From the NCBI RefSeq assembly GCF_019396345.1, contig NZ_JAHKRM010000016.1, positions 26,976-90,975 of the forward strand: a stretch of DNA of 64,000 nt, given 5' to 3'. Below, one piece after another: positions 44,003 through 52,510 of this stretch; positions within the stretch are counted from its first letter, which is position 1; each line of letters opens with the position of its first letter. A program made the position numbers and the translations under genes. The stretch comes from Nonomuraea guangzhouensis (lineage in GTDB: Bacteria > Actinomycetota > Actinomycetes > Streptosporangiales > Streptosporangiaceae). The notes beneath the pieces were generated by a model. It saw only the letters and a program-made list of their open reading frames with translations, did not search any database and was not told the origin of the DNA.

Positions 44003-44304
44003 AGCGTGACCGCACGCTCGACTTCGGTCAGCTCGTCGCGGCCCAGGTAGTGGACGGGCTCTCCGTGGATGAAACCGGCGTCGATCGTGCGGATCTGGTC
44101 GACGAGCAGCTTGGTCCGTCGGCCGCCGAACTCCACCTCGGGGCGGAAAACGGTGGCCTGCGCGGCGGTGGAGGCAGGGATCACCGTGGCCACACTCCAC
44201 GACATGTCCGCCGGACTGAGTACGAGAGCGTAGCGACGGCCACGTTGCTCGTGCCCTCTCTTCGCGTCTCCCAGGTCCACTCGGTAGATGGCGCCGCGAA
44301 TCAC
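43987..44304 (-). CDS. MazF-family endoribonuclease toxin
   Basis: A 105-residue PemK/MazF-like protein. IRGAIYRVDLGDAKRGHEQRGRRYALVLSP is the typical N-terminal strand pair with the catalytic arginine region, and LLVDQIRTID matches the conserved strand with the catalytic threonine/aspartate area. Such toxins cut single-stranded mRNA. GTG 44304 overlaps the stop of the antitoxin gene. The pair reads against the folate operon. Confidence 0.87.
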   Translation of the reverse strand: MIRGAIYRVDLGDAKRGHEQRGRRYALVLSPADMSWSVATVIPASTAAQATVFRPEVEFGGRRTKLLVDQIRTIDAGFIHGEPVHYLGRDELTEVERAVTLYLGL

Positions 44305-44501
44305 CAGGCGTCCGCTTCCTCGGACAGGTCCTCGTCGGCCAGCCGCGCGGCGTCGGCGCGTGCCCGTGTGAGCCAGACCTCCCGTTCGAGCAGGCGGAGC
44401 GCGCGCCGGATCACGTCGCTGGTCCGCTCGCCCTCCCGCATGGCGGCCTGGATGATGCGCTCGTCCTCGGGAGTCGCCCGGAACCCGATGTTGGCCATCA
44501 T
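44301..44501 (-). CDS. Ribbon-helix-helix antitoxin of the MazEF-type pair
   Basis: A 66-residue protein. IGFRATPEDERIIQAAMREGERTSDVIRRALRLLERE fits a ribbon-helix-helix DNA-binding domain; the acidic C-terminus (LADEDLSEEADAW) should bind the toxin. Antitoxin first and toxin second with a GTGA overlap is the standard order. Two adjacent ATG codons (44501 and 44498) can serve as start. Confidence 0.85.
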   Translation of the reverse strand: MMANIGFRATPEDERIIQAAMREGERTSDVIRRALRLLEREVWLTRARADAARLADEDLSEEADAW

Positions 44502-44523
44502 GCTTCCAGGCTAGCGCCCATGT

Positions 44524-45630
44524 TCAACGTTTGTCCTGCACATGTTCGGCAGAGGCTCGTTGGCGGCCGAAGAGGTAGACGACCGGGAGGGTGCAGACCA
44601 GCGGGCCCAGGATGGCGAGCGGGCGCTCCAGCCACCATCTGAGGTCTGGTGGCACCTCGCCGCCGAGCGTGCCGAAGAACCACCACAGCAGGCCCAGCGC
44701 GATCGCCATGCCCGTGGTGTGGAACAGGAACAGCGGCAGGGCGTAGCGGTTGATGGTGTCGTTGACCCGGCGCCACCCGGGCATCTCCAGGACCCGTTCC
44801 ATCGACGGCCGCAACACCTCCACCAGCCCGATCTGGAAGAGCAGCAGCGCCACGATGACGAAGGTGGGCGGGGCCATGTTCGACCACTTGTCGCCGGGCA
44901 CCCCGACCATCGAGCCCGGGTAGATGCCGGAGTAGACCAGGCCGAACAGGGCGAACAGCCCGGTCCACAGGATGCCCACGTCATAGCGCCGGGGCAGGAT
45001 GACGACCCGGTCGTAGAAGAAGCCGGCCTGGTGGGCCAGCCCCCAGACGATGAGCATATTCAGCCAGCCGACCCAGTCGACGCCGTACCGGAAGCGGACC
45101 ACGTCGACCACCAGGGCGGCGCCGCCCAGCCAGATGAGCACCAGCACGTCGTAGTGGCGGTGCAGCCACAGCGCCACGGGCAGCAGCGCGATCAGCACCA
45201 GGTAGACGCCGAGGAACCAGAGCGGGCTGAGCACGAGCAGCACCACCCGCCACATCCACTCGACGTGGAACACCCAGGTCACGACCGCGCCGATGGCGAT
45301 CCACACGCCCGCCAGCACGAGCGCGGGGGCGGACAGCGCGCGGATGCGCCGCCAGACGAACCGGCCGATGCCGACGCCGCGCGCCTGGGCGCGGTTCCAC
45401 GACAGCAGGTGGACGTGGCCGCCGACATAGAAGAAGAGCGGCAGCACCTGGAGCAGCCAGGTGAGTATCCACAGCCCCGAGGTGAAGCCGAGCGGGCTGG
45501 TCGGCTCGGGCCCATCGGGCTTCCACTGCAGGATGGTGAACGCCCAATGCCACACCACCACGACGATCAGGCTGAGGGCGCGCAGCCAGTCGACGTACTT
45601 GTCCCGCTGCGGAGTCACGACGCCGGTCAC
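44524..45630 (-). CDS. Acyltransferase 3 family membrane protein
   Basis: A 368-residue integral membrane protein with about ten helices. VDWLRALSLIVVVVWHW contains the family RxxS/T-H-type start (catalytic histidine in the first helix), and FFYVGGHVHLLSW and the C-terminal YALPLFLFHTTG are typical. Such enzymes move acyl groups to extracellular sugars or other acceptors. GTG 45630 overlaps the nuoD-like gene stop, so the two are transcribed together, although no functional link is evident. Confidence 0.83.
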   Translation of the reverse strand: MTGVVTPQRDKYVDWLRALSLIVVVVWHWAFTILQWKPDGPEPTSPLGFTSGLWILTWLLQVLPLFFYVGGHVHLLSWNRAQARGVGIGRFVWRRIRALSAPALVLAGVWIAIGAVVTWVFHVEWMWRVVLLVLSPLWFLGVYLVLIALLPVALWLHRHYDVLVLIWLGGAALVVDVVRFRYGVDWVGWLNMLIVWGLAHQAGFFYDRVVILPRRYDVGILWTGLFALFGLVYSGIYPGSMVGVPGDKWSNMAPPTFVIVALLLFQIGLVEVLRPSMERVLEMPGWRRVNDTINRYALPLFLFHTTGMAIALGLLWWFFGTLGGEVPPDLRWWLERPLAILGPLVCTLPVVYLFGRQRASAEHVQDKR

Positions 45631-46772
45631 TTGTCGATGTCACCCACGACGAAGAACATCGAGCCGAGAATCGCCACCATGTCGGCCACGAGGTGCCCCG
45701 GCAGCATCTCCCGGAGCACCTGGATGTTGCTGTAGGAGGCGGAGCGCAGCTTGAGCCGCCATGGGGTCTTGTCTCCCTTGGATACGAGGTAGTAGCCGTT
45801 GATGCCGAGGGGGTTCTCGGTCCAGGCGTACGTGTGCCCTTCCGGCACCTTCAGCACCTTGGGCAGCCGCTGGTTGATGGGGCCGGGCGGCAGCGAGCGC
45901 AGCCGGTCGACGCAGGCGTCGGCCAGCTCCAGCGAGACCTTGAGCTGTTCGAGCAGGATCTCGAAGCGCGCGTGGCAGTCGCCCGCGGTGCGCGTGACGA
46001 CCTTCACCGGCAGCTCGGGATAGGCGAGGTACGGCTGGTCGCGGCGCAGGTCGATGTCGACACCGGAGGCACGGGCGATGGGGCCGCTCACGCCGTACTG
46101 CAGGACCTGCTCGCGGGTCAGGACGCCGACGCCCTTGGTGCGGGCGAGGAAGATCTCGTTGTTCAGGATGAGGTCCTCGATGTCCGGCACGCGGCGCCGG
46201 GTCTCGGCGACGGTCTCCGACACCCGGTCGAGCCAGCCGAGCGGCAGGTCCTCCTTCAGCCCGCCGACCCGGTTGAACATGTAGTGCATCCGGCCGCCGG
46301 AGATCTCCTCCATCACGGCCTGGATGCGTTCGCGCTCGTTGAAGGCGTAGAAGATCGGCGTGATCGCGCCCAGCTCCAACGGGTACGAGCCGAGGAACAT
46401 CAGGTGGCTCAGCACCCGGTTGAGCTCGGCCAGCAGCGTACGCGCCCAGACGGCCCGGACCGGCACCTCCATACCCAGCATCCGCTCGGCGGCCAGGACC
46501 ACGCCCAGCTCGTTGGCGAACCCCGCCAGCCAGTCGTGCCGGTTGGCCAGCATGATGATCTGCCGGAAGTCGCGGACCTCGAACAGCTTCTCCGCGCCCC
46601 GGTGCATGTAGCCGATGATCGGCTCGGCCGTGGCGATGCGCTCGCCGTCGAGGGTGAGCCGCAGCCTGAGCACGCCGTGCGTCGACGGGTGCTGGGGGCC
46701 GATATTGAGGATCATGTCCTCGGTGGCCAGCTCTTTCGCCCCGACGCCGATCCCGACCACGCGTTCCGTCAT
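45627..46772 (-). CDS. Orphan NADH-quinone oxidoreductase subunit D-like protein
   Basis: A 381-residue homologue of NuoD, the 49-kDa quinone-site subunit of complex I. NIGPQHPSTHGVLRL and GYMHRGAEKLFE are diagnostic, and DCHARFEILLEQLK and the end GSMFFVVGDIDK match NuoD. No other nuo gene is nearby, so this is a second, separate copy of the type called NuoD2 in streptomycetes. Whether it replaces NuoD in complex I or serves another redox enzyme is unknown. ATG 46772 gives family length. Confidence 0.9.
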   Translation of the reverse strand: MTERVVGIGVGAKELATEDMILNIGPQHPSTHGVLRLRLTLDGERIATAEPIIGYMHRGAEKLFEVRDFRQIIMLANRHDWLAGFANELGVVLAAERMLGMEVPVRAVWARTLLAELNRVLSHLMFLGSYPLELGAITPIFYAFNERERIQAVMEEISGGRMHYMFNRVGGLKEDLPLGWLDRVSETVAETRRRVPDIEDLILNNEIFLARTKGVGVLTREQVLQYGVSGPIARASGVDIDLRRDQPYLAYPELPVKVVTRTAGDCHARFEILLEQLKVSLELADACVDRLRSLPPGPINQRLPKVLKVPEGHTYAWTENPLGINGYYLVSKGDKTPWRLKLRSASYSNIQVLREMLPGHLVADMVAILGSMFFVVGDIDK

Positions 46773-46893
46773 ATGGCAATGCTGCCACCAGCAGTGGTGG
46801 TGATCCAGCACAGGACAGGGTCAAGGAACGTTATGCCAGCGCATCCTGCCTACCGGACAGGGGAGGAATACCGGGAATGGGGGGAGATGTACC

Positions 46894-47466
46894 GTGCAAA
46901 GAATTGGCTTTGATCTGGCCGCCCTGATCGCGCGAGTGGCGCTCGGCGTGATCTTCGTAACCCACGGGTGGCAGAAGTTGCAGGGCGGGGTGCCGGCCAC
47001 GGCCGCCGCCTTCGCTCAGATCGGCGTGCCGCTGCCGCAGCTCTCGGCCTTGTTCGCCATCGTCGTGGAGAGCCTCGGCGGGGTTCTGCTGATCATCGGC
47101 CTGCTGGTCCGGCTGGCGGCGCTCGGGCTGCTGATCGACATGCTGGGCGCGATCATGTTCGTCCACGGTGGGCACGGCGTCATGGTGCAGAACGGCGGCT
47201 GGGAGCTCGCCGGCGCGCTGGGCGTGGTCTGCCTGCTGCTCGTGGCGCTGGGCGGGGGCCGGATCGGGATCGACGGCATCCTGCACGGCACGTACCGGCG
47301 GCGCGCCGAGCGCCGCGCGGCCGAGCAGGATCTCGCCGGTCACGCCCCGGCGACCTCCATCAGACCGGAGGCGGACACCACCAGACCCATGTCTGCCCGC
47401 CCCGCCGGGTACTTCGATGACACCGTCGCCGACGAGCCATCGCGCAGACGCCCACCGCCCGGCTGA
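46894..47466 (+). CDS. DoxX-family membrane protein
   Basis: A 190-residue protein with four membrane helices (LAALIARVALGVIFVTHGWQK, LSALFAIVVESLGGVLLIIGL, LGLLIDMLGAIMFV, and LAGALGVVCLLLVALG), the standard DoxX arrangement, and a hydrophilic C-terminal tail of about 60 residues. DoxX proteins are linked to respiratory or thiol redox functions; the role here is unknown. GTG 46894 is used, with GGGGAGATG upstream. It is divergent from the nuoD-like gene and convergent with the aminotransferase gene. Confidence 0.85.
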   Translation: MQRIGFDLAALIARVALGVIFVTHGWQKLQGGVPATAAAFAQIGVPLPQLSALFAIVVESLGGVLLIIGLLVRLAALGLLIDMLGAIMFVHGGHGVMVQNGGWELAGALGVVCLLLVALGGGRIGIDGILHGTYRRRAERRAAEQDLAGHAPATSIRPEADTTRPMSARPAGYFDDTVADEPSRRRPPPG

Positions 47467-47498
47467 CCTCAGCGGGCGGCGCGGTTCCGCGGCCGGCC

Positions 47499-48797
47499 TC
47501 AGCGGGCGGCGAGGTCCCGGAGGGCGTCGACGAGGCGGTCCACGTGCTCCTCCGTGGTGCCGATGCCGATCGAGGCACGCACCGCGGAGGCCGTGTCGTC
47601 CTCGCACCCGCCGTCGGCCGTGCCGAGCAGGTGCCGAACGAACGGATGCGCGCAGAACTTCCCGTCCCGCACCCCGATCCCGTACTCGCCGGACAGCACC
47701 TCGGCCACCTCGCGCGCCGAGTGCCTGTCCACGACGAACGAGACGATGCCGACGCGCGGCTGGTCCGGCCCCCAGAGTGACAGCTCGCGCACGCCCTCGA
47801 TCGTGGCCAGCCCGCTCCGGAGCCGGGCGATCAGCCGCTCCTCCTCGCGCACCAGCTCGGTCCAGCCGGTCGCGCTGAGCGCGTCGCAGGCGGCGGCCAG
47901 GGCGATGGCACCCAGCACGTTAGGGGTGCCCGCCTCGTGCCGCGGCTCGGCATCGTCATGCCAGTCAATGCCTTCCTCGACGTCCGCGGCCACCGCACGC
48001 ACCGCGCCGCCGCCCTTCAGGTACGGCTCGCCGGCCGAGAGCCAGTCACGGCGGCCGACCAGCACCCCGGCGCCGAAGGGGGCGTAGAGCTTGTGGCCGG
48101 AGAAGGCGACGTAGTCGAGGTCGAGCGCGGTCAGGTTGAGCCGCCGGTGCGGCACCAGCTGGGCGGCGTCCACCAGGATCCGGGCGCCGTGGCGGTGCGC
48201 GATGTGCGCCAGGGCGGCGATCGGCCAGAGCTCGCCGGTGACGTTCGAGGCGGCGGTGACGACCAGCAGCTTGGGGCCGTCGATCGCGGCCAGCGCCTCG
48301 TCGGCCGCGCGGACGGCCGCACCGGGGAAGGCGGGCGGCGCCAGCCGTACGGACCGCTTCCATGGCAGGAGCGAGGCGTGGTGCTCGGTGTCGAAGACGA
48401 CCGCGGTCGTGCCCTCGGGCAGGCAGCGGGCCAGCAGGTTCGTGGCGTCGGTGGTGTTGCGGGTGAAGATCACGGCATCGTCGGGGCGGGCGCCGACGAA
48501 GGCCCTGACCGTGTGACGCGCCTGCTCGTAGCGGGCGGTGGTGAGCTGGGAGGCGTACCCCGCGCCGCGGTGCACGCTGGAGTAGGCCGGGAGCGCGGCG
48601 GTGACGGCGGCGCTGACCGGCTCCAGACAGGGGGCGCTCGCCGCGTAGTCGAGGTTCGCGTACGTCACGAGCCGGCCGCCCTTGACCGGGACCTCCAGAT
48701 CGGTGCCGAGCACGGCGGGGATCGGACGGCTGTGCCCGACCGGCGTCTCGGTGGCAGCCTGGGCGGGCAGGGAGCTGAAAATCGTCAAAGTGGACAT
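47499..48797 (-). CDS. Class V aminotransferase / cysteine desulfurase-like PLP enzyme
   Basis: A 432-residue fold-type I PLP enzyme. VTYANLDYAASAPCLEPV is the usual N-terminal motif, FDTEHHASLLPWK and ILVDAAQLVPH carry the cofactor-contacting histidine and aspartate, and FSGHKLYAPFGAGVLVG contains the PLP lysine. A late cysteine in VRDGKFCAHPF may be catalytic if the enzyme is a desulfurase. ATG 48797 follows AGGAGGTG. A SAM-IV riboswitch precedes it, which ties it to sulfur amino acid or SAM metabolism. Confidence 0.88.
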   Translation of the reverse strand: MSTLTIFSSLPAQAATETPVGHSRPIPAVLGTDLEVPVKGGRLVTYANLDYAASAPCLEPVSAAVTAALPAYSSVHRGAGYASQLTTARYEQARHTVRAFVGARPDDAVIFTRNTTDATNLLARCLPEGTTAVVFDTEHHASLLPWKRSVRLAPPAFPGAAVRAADEALAAIDGPKLLVVTAASNVTGELWPIAALAHIAHRHGARILVDAAQLVPHRRLNLTALDLDYVAFSGHKLYAPFGAGVLVGRRDWLSAGEPYLKGGGAVRAVAADVEEGIDWHDDAEPRHEAGTPNVLGAIALAAACDALSATGWTELVREEERLIARLRSGLATIEGVRELSLWGPDQPRVGIVSFVVDRHSAREVAEVLSGEYGIGVRDGKFCAHPFVRHLLGTADGGCEDDTASAVRASIGIGTTEEHVDRLVDALRDLAAR

Positions 48798-48835
48798 AGG
48801 GCACCTCCTGGGCACATCGGACCCCTGGAGCGCCC

Positions 48836-48956
48836 AGCGAGCCCGCGCTTGCCCGCCACACTTCGTGACGGACCAGGTCTTCACCCGGGGCACCCCGCCG
48901 CGGACGCGAGGGTTGCCGGCCAGCAAGCCGGGGCTGTGCGCTGGCACTCATGACCT
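48836..48956 (-). promoter_or_regulatory. SAM-IV riboswitch
   Basis: The minus strand reads GGTCATGAGTGCCAGCG, then CCCCGGCTTGCTGGCCGG, the core GGCAACCCTC, GGGGTGCCCCGGGTGAAGACC, and finally GGCAAGCGCGGGCTC, which matches the SAM-IV consensus of actinomycetes element by element. SAM-IV RNAs bind S-adenosylmethionine and usually turn genes off. It ends about 38 bases before the aminotransferase start and may hide its ribosome binding site. A likely -10 box (TATAGT, 48971-48966) lies just upstream. Confidence 0.9.
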
Positions 48957-49058
48957 ACACCCCGCACTATAACCGACACTCGGCCATCAATCGCAACCGC
49001 GAACTTATGCGGCCCCTGCCTCGTTGGTAACTGAAACCCCTGCTGTGAGGAGTACCTA

Positions 49059-49784
49059 ATGCTGGACTGGGTGGCCGACCCTCAGATCTGGATCGGGTTT
49101 TTCACCCTGGTCGCACTAGAGATCGTCCTCGGTATCGACAACATCATCTTCATCTCCATCCTGGCCGGGAAGCTGCCGCCGGAGCAGCGCGACAGGGCCC
49201 GGGTCATGGGCCTGGGCGCGGCGCTGATCAGTCGGCTGCTCCTGCTGCTGGCGCTGTCGTGGGTGGTGCGGCTGACGGAGCCGCTGTTCGAGGTCTTCGG
49301 CTACGAGATATCCGGGCGCGATCTGATCCTGCTGCTGGGCGGTCTGTTCCTGCTGGCCAAGAGTGTCACCGAGATCGGGCACAGCATGGAGCTGAAGGAG
49401 GAGGACGGCAAGACGCGGGCCGTCACGTCGTTCGCCTCGGTGATCGCGCAGATCATGGTGCTGGACGTGGTGTTCTCGCTCGACTCGGTGATCACCGCCG
49501 TGGGCATGGTGGACGAGCTCGGCGTGATGATCGCCGCGGTGATCGTGGCGGTGCTGGTCATGCTGTTCGCGTCGGGGCCGATCAGCAGGTTCGTGGACAA
49601 GCATCCGAGCATCAAGATGCTGGCTCTGGCGTTCCTGGTGCTGATCGGGGTGGTGCTCATCGCCGAAGGGCTCGGCCAGCACATCTCGAAGGGCTACATC
49701 TACTTCGCGATGGCCTTCTCGGTGATCGTGGAGCTGCTCAACATCCGGATGCGGAGCAGGCATGCCAAGCAAGCATCCTCATAA
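49059..49784 (+). CDS. TerC-family membrane protein
   Basis: A 241-residue protein with seven or so membrane helices. LEIVLGIDNIIFISI and LDVVFSLDSVITAVGM contain the intramembrane aspartates typical of TerC/Alx proteins, which act in metal (manganese) export or tellurite-related stress. ATG 49059 follows GAGGAG. It is divergent from the SAM-IV-controlled gene and followed by a P450 gene after 9 bases, so the two may be co-transcribed. Confidence 0.92.
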   Translation: MLDWVADPQIWIGFFTLVALEIVLGIDNIIFISILAGKLPPEQRDRARVMGLGAALISRLLLLLALSWVVRLTEPLFEVFGYEISGRDLILLLGGLFLLAKSVTEIGHSMELKEEDGKTRAVTSFASVIAQIMVLDVVFSLDSVITAVGMVDELGVMIAAVIVAVLVMLFASGPISRFVDKHPSIKMLALAFLVLIGVVLIAEGLGQHISKGYIYFAMAFSVIVELLNIRMRSRHAKQASS

Positions 49785-49793
49785 GATGAAATA

Positions 49794-50984
49794 GTGCGCT
49801 TCGACCCCTGGAATCCGGATTTTGTCGCCTATCCGTACGGTGCCTATGCGGCGCTGAGGCATGACGCGCCCGTCAGCTACTTCGAGCCGACGGGCCAGTG
49901 GCTGATCTCCCGGCACGCGGACGTGAACGCGCTGCTCAGAGACCGCCGCCTGGGCCGCTCCTACCTGCACGTGGCCACGCACGAGGAGTTCGGCAGGCCG
50001 GCCGAGCCGGAGTTCCAGGAGCCGTTCTGGCGCGTGACCAGGGCGGGCATGCTCGACGTCGAGCCGCCGGTGCACACCAGGCTGCGCCGGCTGGTCTCCA
50101 AGGCGTTCACGCCGCGCATGGTCGAGTCGCTGCGCCCCCGGGTCAGGTCGATCGCGGAGGGGCTGGTCGGCGCGTACGTCGAGAAGGGCGGTGGCGACCT
50201 GATCGCCGAGGTGGCCGAGCCGCTGCCGGTGACCGTCATCGCGGAGATGCTCGGCGTGCCCGAGGCCGACCGCCACCTGCTGCGCCCCTGGTCGGCCGAC
50301 ATCTGCCGCATGTACGAGCTGAACCCGAGCCTGGAGTCGCAGCACGTGGCCGCCAAGGCGGCGGCGGAGTTCGCCGACTACCTCGCGGGCCTGGCCCGCG
50401 AGCGCGCCGTACGACCGGGCGACGACCTGATCAGCGCGCTCGCGGCGATCGACGAGCTCACCGAGGACGAACTGGTCGGCACCTGCGTGCTGCTGCTGAA
50501 CGCCGGTCACGAGGCGACCGTGAACGTGACCGGCAACGGCTGGTGGTCCCTGTTCCGCAACCCCGCCGAGCTGGCCCGGCTGCGCGCGGACCGGAGCCTG
50601 CTGCCCACGGCCGTCGAGGAGCTGATGCGCTGGGACACCCCGCTGCAGATGTTCGAGCGGTGGGTGCTGGAGGACATCGAGGTGCACGGGGTCGAGATCC
50701 CGCGCGGGGCCGAGGTGGCGCTGCTGTTCGGCTCGGCCAACCGGGACGAGACGGTGTTCGACGACCCGGACCGGCTCGACGTCGGGCGGCCGGAGAACCC
50801 GCACATCTCCTTCGGGGCGGGGATCCACTTCTGCCTTGGTGCCCCGCTGGCCCGCCTGGAGCTGATCGAGTCCTTCGGCGCCCTCCTGGAGCGGGCACCG
50901 AAGCTGGAGCTCGTCAGCGAGCCGGAGTGGAAGCCGGGCTACGTCATCCGCGGCCTGAACTCCCTCGACCTCACAACCAGCTGA
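49794..50984 (+). CDS. Cytochrome P450
   Basis: A 396-residue P450 of the usual bacterial class. The I-helix has LNAGHEATVNV (AG-x-E-x-T oxygen-activation motif), the K-helix ExxR is EELMR, and the heme loop FGAGIHFCLGAPLAR holds the cysteine ligand near residue 347. No ferredoxin or reductase gene is adjacent, so electrons must come from elsewhere. GTG 49794 is used. The 3' end runs into a cluster of short repeats. Substrate unknown. Confidence 0.93.
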   Translation: MRFDPWNPDFVAYPYGAYAALRHDAPVSYFEPTGQWLISRHADVNALLRDRRLGRSYLHVATHEEFGRPAEPEFQEPFWRVTRAGMLDVEPPVHTRLRRLVSKAFTPRMVESLRPRVRSIAEGLVGAYVEKGGGDLIAEVAEPLPVTVIAEMLGVPEADRHLLRPWSADICRMYELNPSLESQHVAAKAAAEFADYLAGLARERAVRPGDDLISALAAIDELTEDELVGTCVLLLNAGHEATVNVTGNGWWSLFRNPAELARLRADRSLLPTAVEELMRWDTPLQMFERWVLEDIEVHGVEIPRGAEVALLFGSANRDETVFDDPDRLDVGRPENPHISFGAGIHFCLGAPLARLELIESFGALLERAPKLELVSEPEWKPGYVIRGLNSLDLTTS

Positions 50985-51035
50985 CCGCGCTTTCCACCCG
51001 CACCGCTCCGTCCCCGGCACCGCAAGCGCTCGCCG

Positions 51036-51242
51036 CCCGCTCCTCGGCCCGAAGTACAGCGGAAGGACCCCAGCGGTCCCCGCTCCTCAGAAGGACCTCA
51101 GCCGAAGTACGGAGGGGAGCGCGGGACACAGCGAGCGATCGCTGCCCCACTCCTCAGAACCCCGGCCGCCCCTCCTCCGAAGGACCTCAGCCCTCCCCCT
51201 CCTCCGAAGGACCCCAGCCGAAGTACGGCGAGGAGCGCGGGA
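51036..51242. repeat. Cluster of short imperfect direct repeats after the P450 gene
   Basis: Two 44-base copies (51083-51126 and 51199-51242) match at 40 positions and contain GAAGGACC(T/C)CAGCC followed by GAAGTACGG. Partial copies lie near 51040-51075 and 51173-51192, and CTCCTC (A/C)GAA recurs five times. They occupy the 280-base convergent gap between the P450 gene and the methyltransferase gene. No spacers of constant size are present, so this is not a CRISPR array. Confidence 0.75.
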
Positions 51243-51264
51243 ACAAGGGGGTAGTTGCGCGCGG

Positions 51265-52227
51265 TCAGCGGTCCTGGGTGAGCCAGCCAAACCCGCCGAG
51301 CCCCCTCGCGTCGATCAGCTCCCCCTCCTCCGAGGCACGCGCCAGACCCCGCAGATAGCCCGGCGGATCGGTGCGGGCGAGGTCGATGGGCGGACGCGTG
51401 CCGGTGACCCCCAGAGCCCTTAGCGCATCCCGCTGTGTGGACAAGCCTGTGGATATCGCACCGGCCCGCCGCCCGGCCTCGGCGCACGCGTCGAGCGCCA
51501 CGTGCGCGGTGATGTCGCAGGTCCCGTCGGGTATGGGCGCCACGACCGCACCGTCGCGGTACCCGGTGAGCGTGCCGTGGCAGGGGCGGTTATCCACAGG
51601 GTGTGCATAATCGATGGCCACCGCGCGCCCCCTGCTGAGCCGGGTCAGAACAGCCGCCCAAGCGGCATCCCGAGGGCACCCGATCTCCCCCCGCGAACCG
51701 ATGCGGCCCAGCGGCCACCACCGGTCCAGCCAGGCGCGGCCGTCCCCGGGCACCGGGTCGCCCAGCCGCTCCTCACCCGTCTTGGTCTCGACCAGAACCA
51801 GCCGCGGCCCGTCAGCCGTCTGCTCGGCCACGTCGAGCGGGATGTTGTCCAGCCACTCGTTGGCGATCGCCAGCCCGGTGATGCCGTACGGGATCCGGGA
51901 ACGCCAGGCGATGCTCTCGGGCAGGCCGTCGGGCCGGGGCGAGAGGTCGACGGCGGTGATGTTGAGCCGGGCGCGCAACGCGGGGTCGGCCGCGTCGAGT
52001 ACGCGGGCGACCAGGACGCCCTCTCCCGCGCCGATGTCGACCAGGTCGAGGCGGTCCGGCGAGCCCAGTTCGGCGTCGACCTGGGTCAGCAGCGCCAGAA
52101 CCGCCTCGGCGAATGCGGCCGAAGCACTGACCGAGGTACGAAAGTGGCCCGAAGGGCGCTCACGAAGATAAAAGCCGTCCTCGCCATAAAGCGCGTGCCG
52201 CATCGCGGCGCGCCAGGGGAGCCACAT
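51265..52227 (-). CDS. MidA-type SAM-dependent methyltransferase
   Basis: A 320-residue protein of the MidA/DUF185 group. LVDIGAGEGVLVARVLD is the SAM-binding loop, GLAIANEWLDNIPLDVAE is the family motif that in mitochondrial members (NDUFAF7) precedes methylation of a complex I arginine, and AVAIDYAH is strand 5. The presence of an orphan NuoD paralogue 5 kb away makes a complex I link worth noting. ATG 52227 is chosen since it starts the conserved WLPWRAAMRHALYGEDGFY; an in-frame start 26 codons upstream is possible. Confidence 0.82.
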   Translation of the reverse strand: MWLPWRAAMRHALYGEDGFYLRERPSGHFRTSVSASAAFAEAVLALLTQVDAELGSPDRLDLVDIGAGEGVLVARVLDAADPALRARLNITAVDLSPRPDGLPESIAWRSRIPYGITGLAIANEWLDNIPLDVAEQTADGPRLVLVETKTGEERLGDPVPGDGRAWLDRWWPLGRIGSRGEIGCPRDAAWAAVLTRLSRGRAVAIDYAHPVDNRPCHGTLTGYRDGAVVAPIPDGTCDITAHVALDACAEAGRRAGAISTGLSTQRDALRALGVTGTRPPIDLARTDPPGYLRGLARASEEGELIDARGLGGFGWLTQDR

Positions 52228-52510
52228 GCCCTGGACTATCTCATGGCTCGCCGAAACGAGGACCTGGCCGACCAAGTCCGCACCTCCAAGAGGCTCGCAT
52301 TTCAACGCGGGCGTCGGGTCGCAGACTCGGCGCCCGCCACCAATGCGATGACCCCTCTCCTCATCTCTTCCGACAGGGGGTGCACGCTTTTATATGCCCT
52401 TGTCCCATTTGTCGGTAACTCAACATGCAGCAAAAGCCTGGTCACATACGCAGTCTCGAGCGGCCGTTACTCTGGGCGGCAGTGCCATCAGGTCGACAGG
52501 GGTGGACGTC

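Noticed and set aside
48957..49058. Manganese (yybP-ykoY) riboswitch before the TerC gene
   Set aside because: The short leader lacks the conserved loops of that RNA; only a ribosome binding site is visible.
51036..51242. Possible CRISPR array
   Set aside because: Repeats are imperfect, irregularly spaced, lack unique spacers of even length, and no cas genes are present.
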